This document shows positions 62,891 to 64,000 of a DNA stretch of 64,000 nt, in pieces. The position numbers were made by a program, and so were the translations under genes. Below the pieces are notes generated by a model that had not been told where the DNA came from, did not search any database, and was given only the letters and a program-made list of their open reading frames with translations. How positions within the stretch are numbered: the stretch's first letter is position 1; every line of letters starts with the position of its first letter. This DNA comes from Amphiduros pacificus (Eukaryota > Annelida > Polychaeta > Phyllodocida > Hesionidae): NCBI GenBank assembly GCA_949316495.1, contig OX439004.1, positions 16,032,536 through 16,096,535 on the forward strand, in the 5' to 3' direction.

Positions 62891-64000
62891 CTAGGTATCA
62901 TCTTTACAGACACAATCACACATTGGGGCACATGGCAGAGATGCACGAGTACAACCACAACGATTGTTGCATGCTTTTTTACAGGCACACTTTATCAGTT
63001 CTCTGCAGCCTTTTGAAGCTTCTGGAAGCACAGTCCAGAAAGGATTCCACTTGTCATCCTTTTTTGTCCATCCCCATTCTCCTGGACTTGGAAGCATCAT
63101 TTGTGGAACAAGACTTTGGCCCCACACATGTCCACTCTGAAAAGCTGCTCGACGGGTATGTTGCTCAAAGGCAGCTTTGGTTGGTGGAAGCGTCTCAATG
63201 CGATGCTTCCCTCTTTTGATGAACAAGTCTTTTCTCGCTTCATTGAGGTCTGTATGTTGACTTGTTCTCTCATACCAAATGATGACAAATCTCTCCAATA
63301 GATTCAAATTTTCCTGGCTCATGGTGCTATGAGGTGTTGATATTTCCATAAAAGCATCTGTGACCTCTGGGAAACATCTCCAAGCATCCCACGCTGTCTT
63401 TTTGCCTCTGCCAGCAAAACCTGAAACAGTATCACAGCCTGTCAGTGCATGGAATCCTGGGAGTGCTTTGGCCTTTTGTTCTCCTATTGCTCTTGAGATG
63501 TCATGTATAGGGAGATATCTAAAATTTGTATTTGTCCCAAATCCCACCCAAATCTCATCTACTCCTAATCTTTCTGCATATGCTGTTGCCAGCACAACAA
63601 CATCTGTATCTACTGTTCTGATCAAAATTTTTTTTTGATCCTTACTAGCAGCATCAGCAGCATGGATGATTAGACGAGAGTCTGCCTCCTCATGGTTACA
63701 TGGCATGATGTAGTCATACCAATTATTATCTGCTACCTGTTTGGTACAGAGAACATTTACTCCATCAGTGATATACACCTCCTTATCTGTCTCCAGATTA
63801 TCAATCAAGACATGTGTCAGAAATTGGAAAAGTTCCACTTTATTCTCATTGACCAAAAGGAATTTTGACCAATTCTTTGGCATTTTTGTTGAAGGTGTCA
63901 CTCTCCGCCTTTCTCCTTTCCCTCTCTTTTCCCTTGTGGAAGATTTAAGACTATCAGGAATATATCTATCCCAAACGATGTCTAAGCGTTTCACTGTCTG
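62891..64000 (-). CDS. FEN1/PIN-like protein of a multicopy family with Cys-rich CXC tail (5' part beyond the window)
   Basis: Uninterrupted reading frame on the minus strand, open through the right edge to a TAG at 62891-62893; the codon at 63994 is GTG, so the true start lies outside. I recognise the family from conserved blocks: VWDRYIPDSLK, TREKRGKGERR, CNHEEADSRLIIHA, IRTVDTDVVVLA, IWVGFG, FHALTGCDTVSGFAGRGKKT. It occurs as many uncharacterised copies in invertebrate and fish genomes. HEEAD, VDTD and GCD...GRGKKTAW resemble the order of the acidic motifs and helix-hairpin-helix of FEN1/XPG PIN nucleases (inference). Numbering from Val63994 as 1, residues 330-363 hold nine Cys in CxC and CxxxC spacing, like Tesmin/TSO1 CXC. 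High copy number suggests a mobile-element link, but no transposase or terminal repeat is visible here. No intron or break appears in the visible part. Confidence 0.8.
   Translation of the reverse strand, partial: QTVKRLDIVWDRYIPDSLKSSTREKRGKGERRRVTPSTKMPKNWSKFLLVNENKVELFQFLTHVLIDNLETDKEVYITDGVNVLCTKQVADNNWYDYIMPCNHEEADSRLIIHAADAASKDQKKILIRTVDTDVVVLATAYAERLGVDEIWVGFGTNTNFRYLPIHDISRAIGEQKAKALPGFHALTGCDTVSGFAGRGKKTAWDAWRCFPEVTDAFMEISTPHSTMSQENLNLLERFVIIWYERTSQHTDLNEARKDLFIKRGKHRIETLPPTKAAFEQHTRRAAFQSGHVWGQSLVPQMMLPSPGEWGWTKKDDKWNPFWTVLPEASKGCRELIKCACKKACNNRCGCTRASLPCAPMCDCVCKDDT

Overview
The window is metazoan nuclear DNA, most likely from a mollusc and possibly a gastropod. It is AT-rich and gene-poor, with introns of 1 to 15 kb. 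It carries a tRNA-derived SINE, MITE-like inverted-repeat elements and many minisatellites. The only confidently reconstructed host gene is a Cys-loop receptor subunit. The taxon call rests on overall character (lophotrochozoan-style nicotinic receptor, SINE type, repeat load) and should be treated as tentative.

The central gene lies on the minus strand, from the start codon at 54400 to the stop at 17269. It is a nicotinic acetylcholine receptor (nAChR)-like subunit in seven coding exons: 54268-54400, 44452-44568, 40700-40848, 25593-25637, 23722-23831, 18874-19412 and 17269-17774. All six introns are GT-AG, all phases match, and the exons sum to 1599 bases (532 residues plus stop). It has a signal peptide, an unusual basic/Gly-Asp-rich N-terminal linker, the Cys-loop, an alpha-type vicinal Cys pair, four membrane helices and a cation-type pore (GEK). 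Four of the five aromatic residues that form the acetylcholine box are replaced.

Left flank (1-17268): no recognisable gene. It holds a 36-bp minisatellite of AP-1/NF-E2-type motifs (1-400), a 3.4-kb 69-bp minisatellite (2095-5541), a MITE-like element (6413-7260), and a 611-bp foldback element (8946-9556) running straight into a 39-bp minisatellite (9556-10037). These are followed by a SINE with a perfect 12-bp target duplication (10469-10790), a 24-bp minisatellite (11198-11754) and a pair of CTCF-like motifs (14306-14355).

Introns: minisatellites of 13, 41, 66 (2x33) and 23 bp, several TA and CA microsatellites, and copies of two dispersed repeats that also occur in the left flank. No nested gene is firmly supported.

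Right flank (54401-64000): no gene until the edge. Three minisatellites follow one another (61, 25 and 10 bp; 58890-60845). At the right edge an ORF on the minus strand (62891 to beyond 64000) belongs to a widespread multicopy invertebrate/fish protein family. It has a FEN1/PIN-like nuclease signature and a Cys-rich CXC tail.

Recurrent short-motif signals include eight perfect TGACGTCA palindromes, several paired with ATGGCG, and CTCF-like motifs around the receptor gene. Minisatellite DNA makes up about 9 kb, roughly one seventh of the window.
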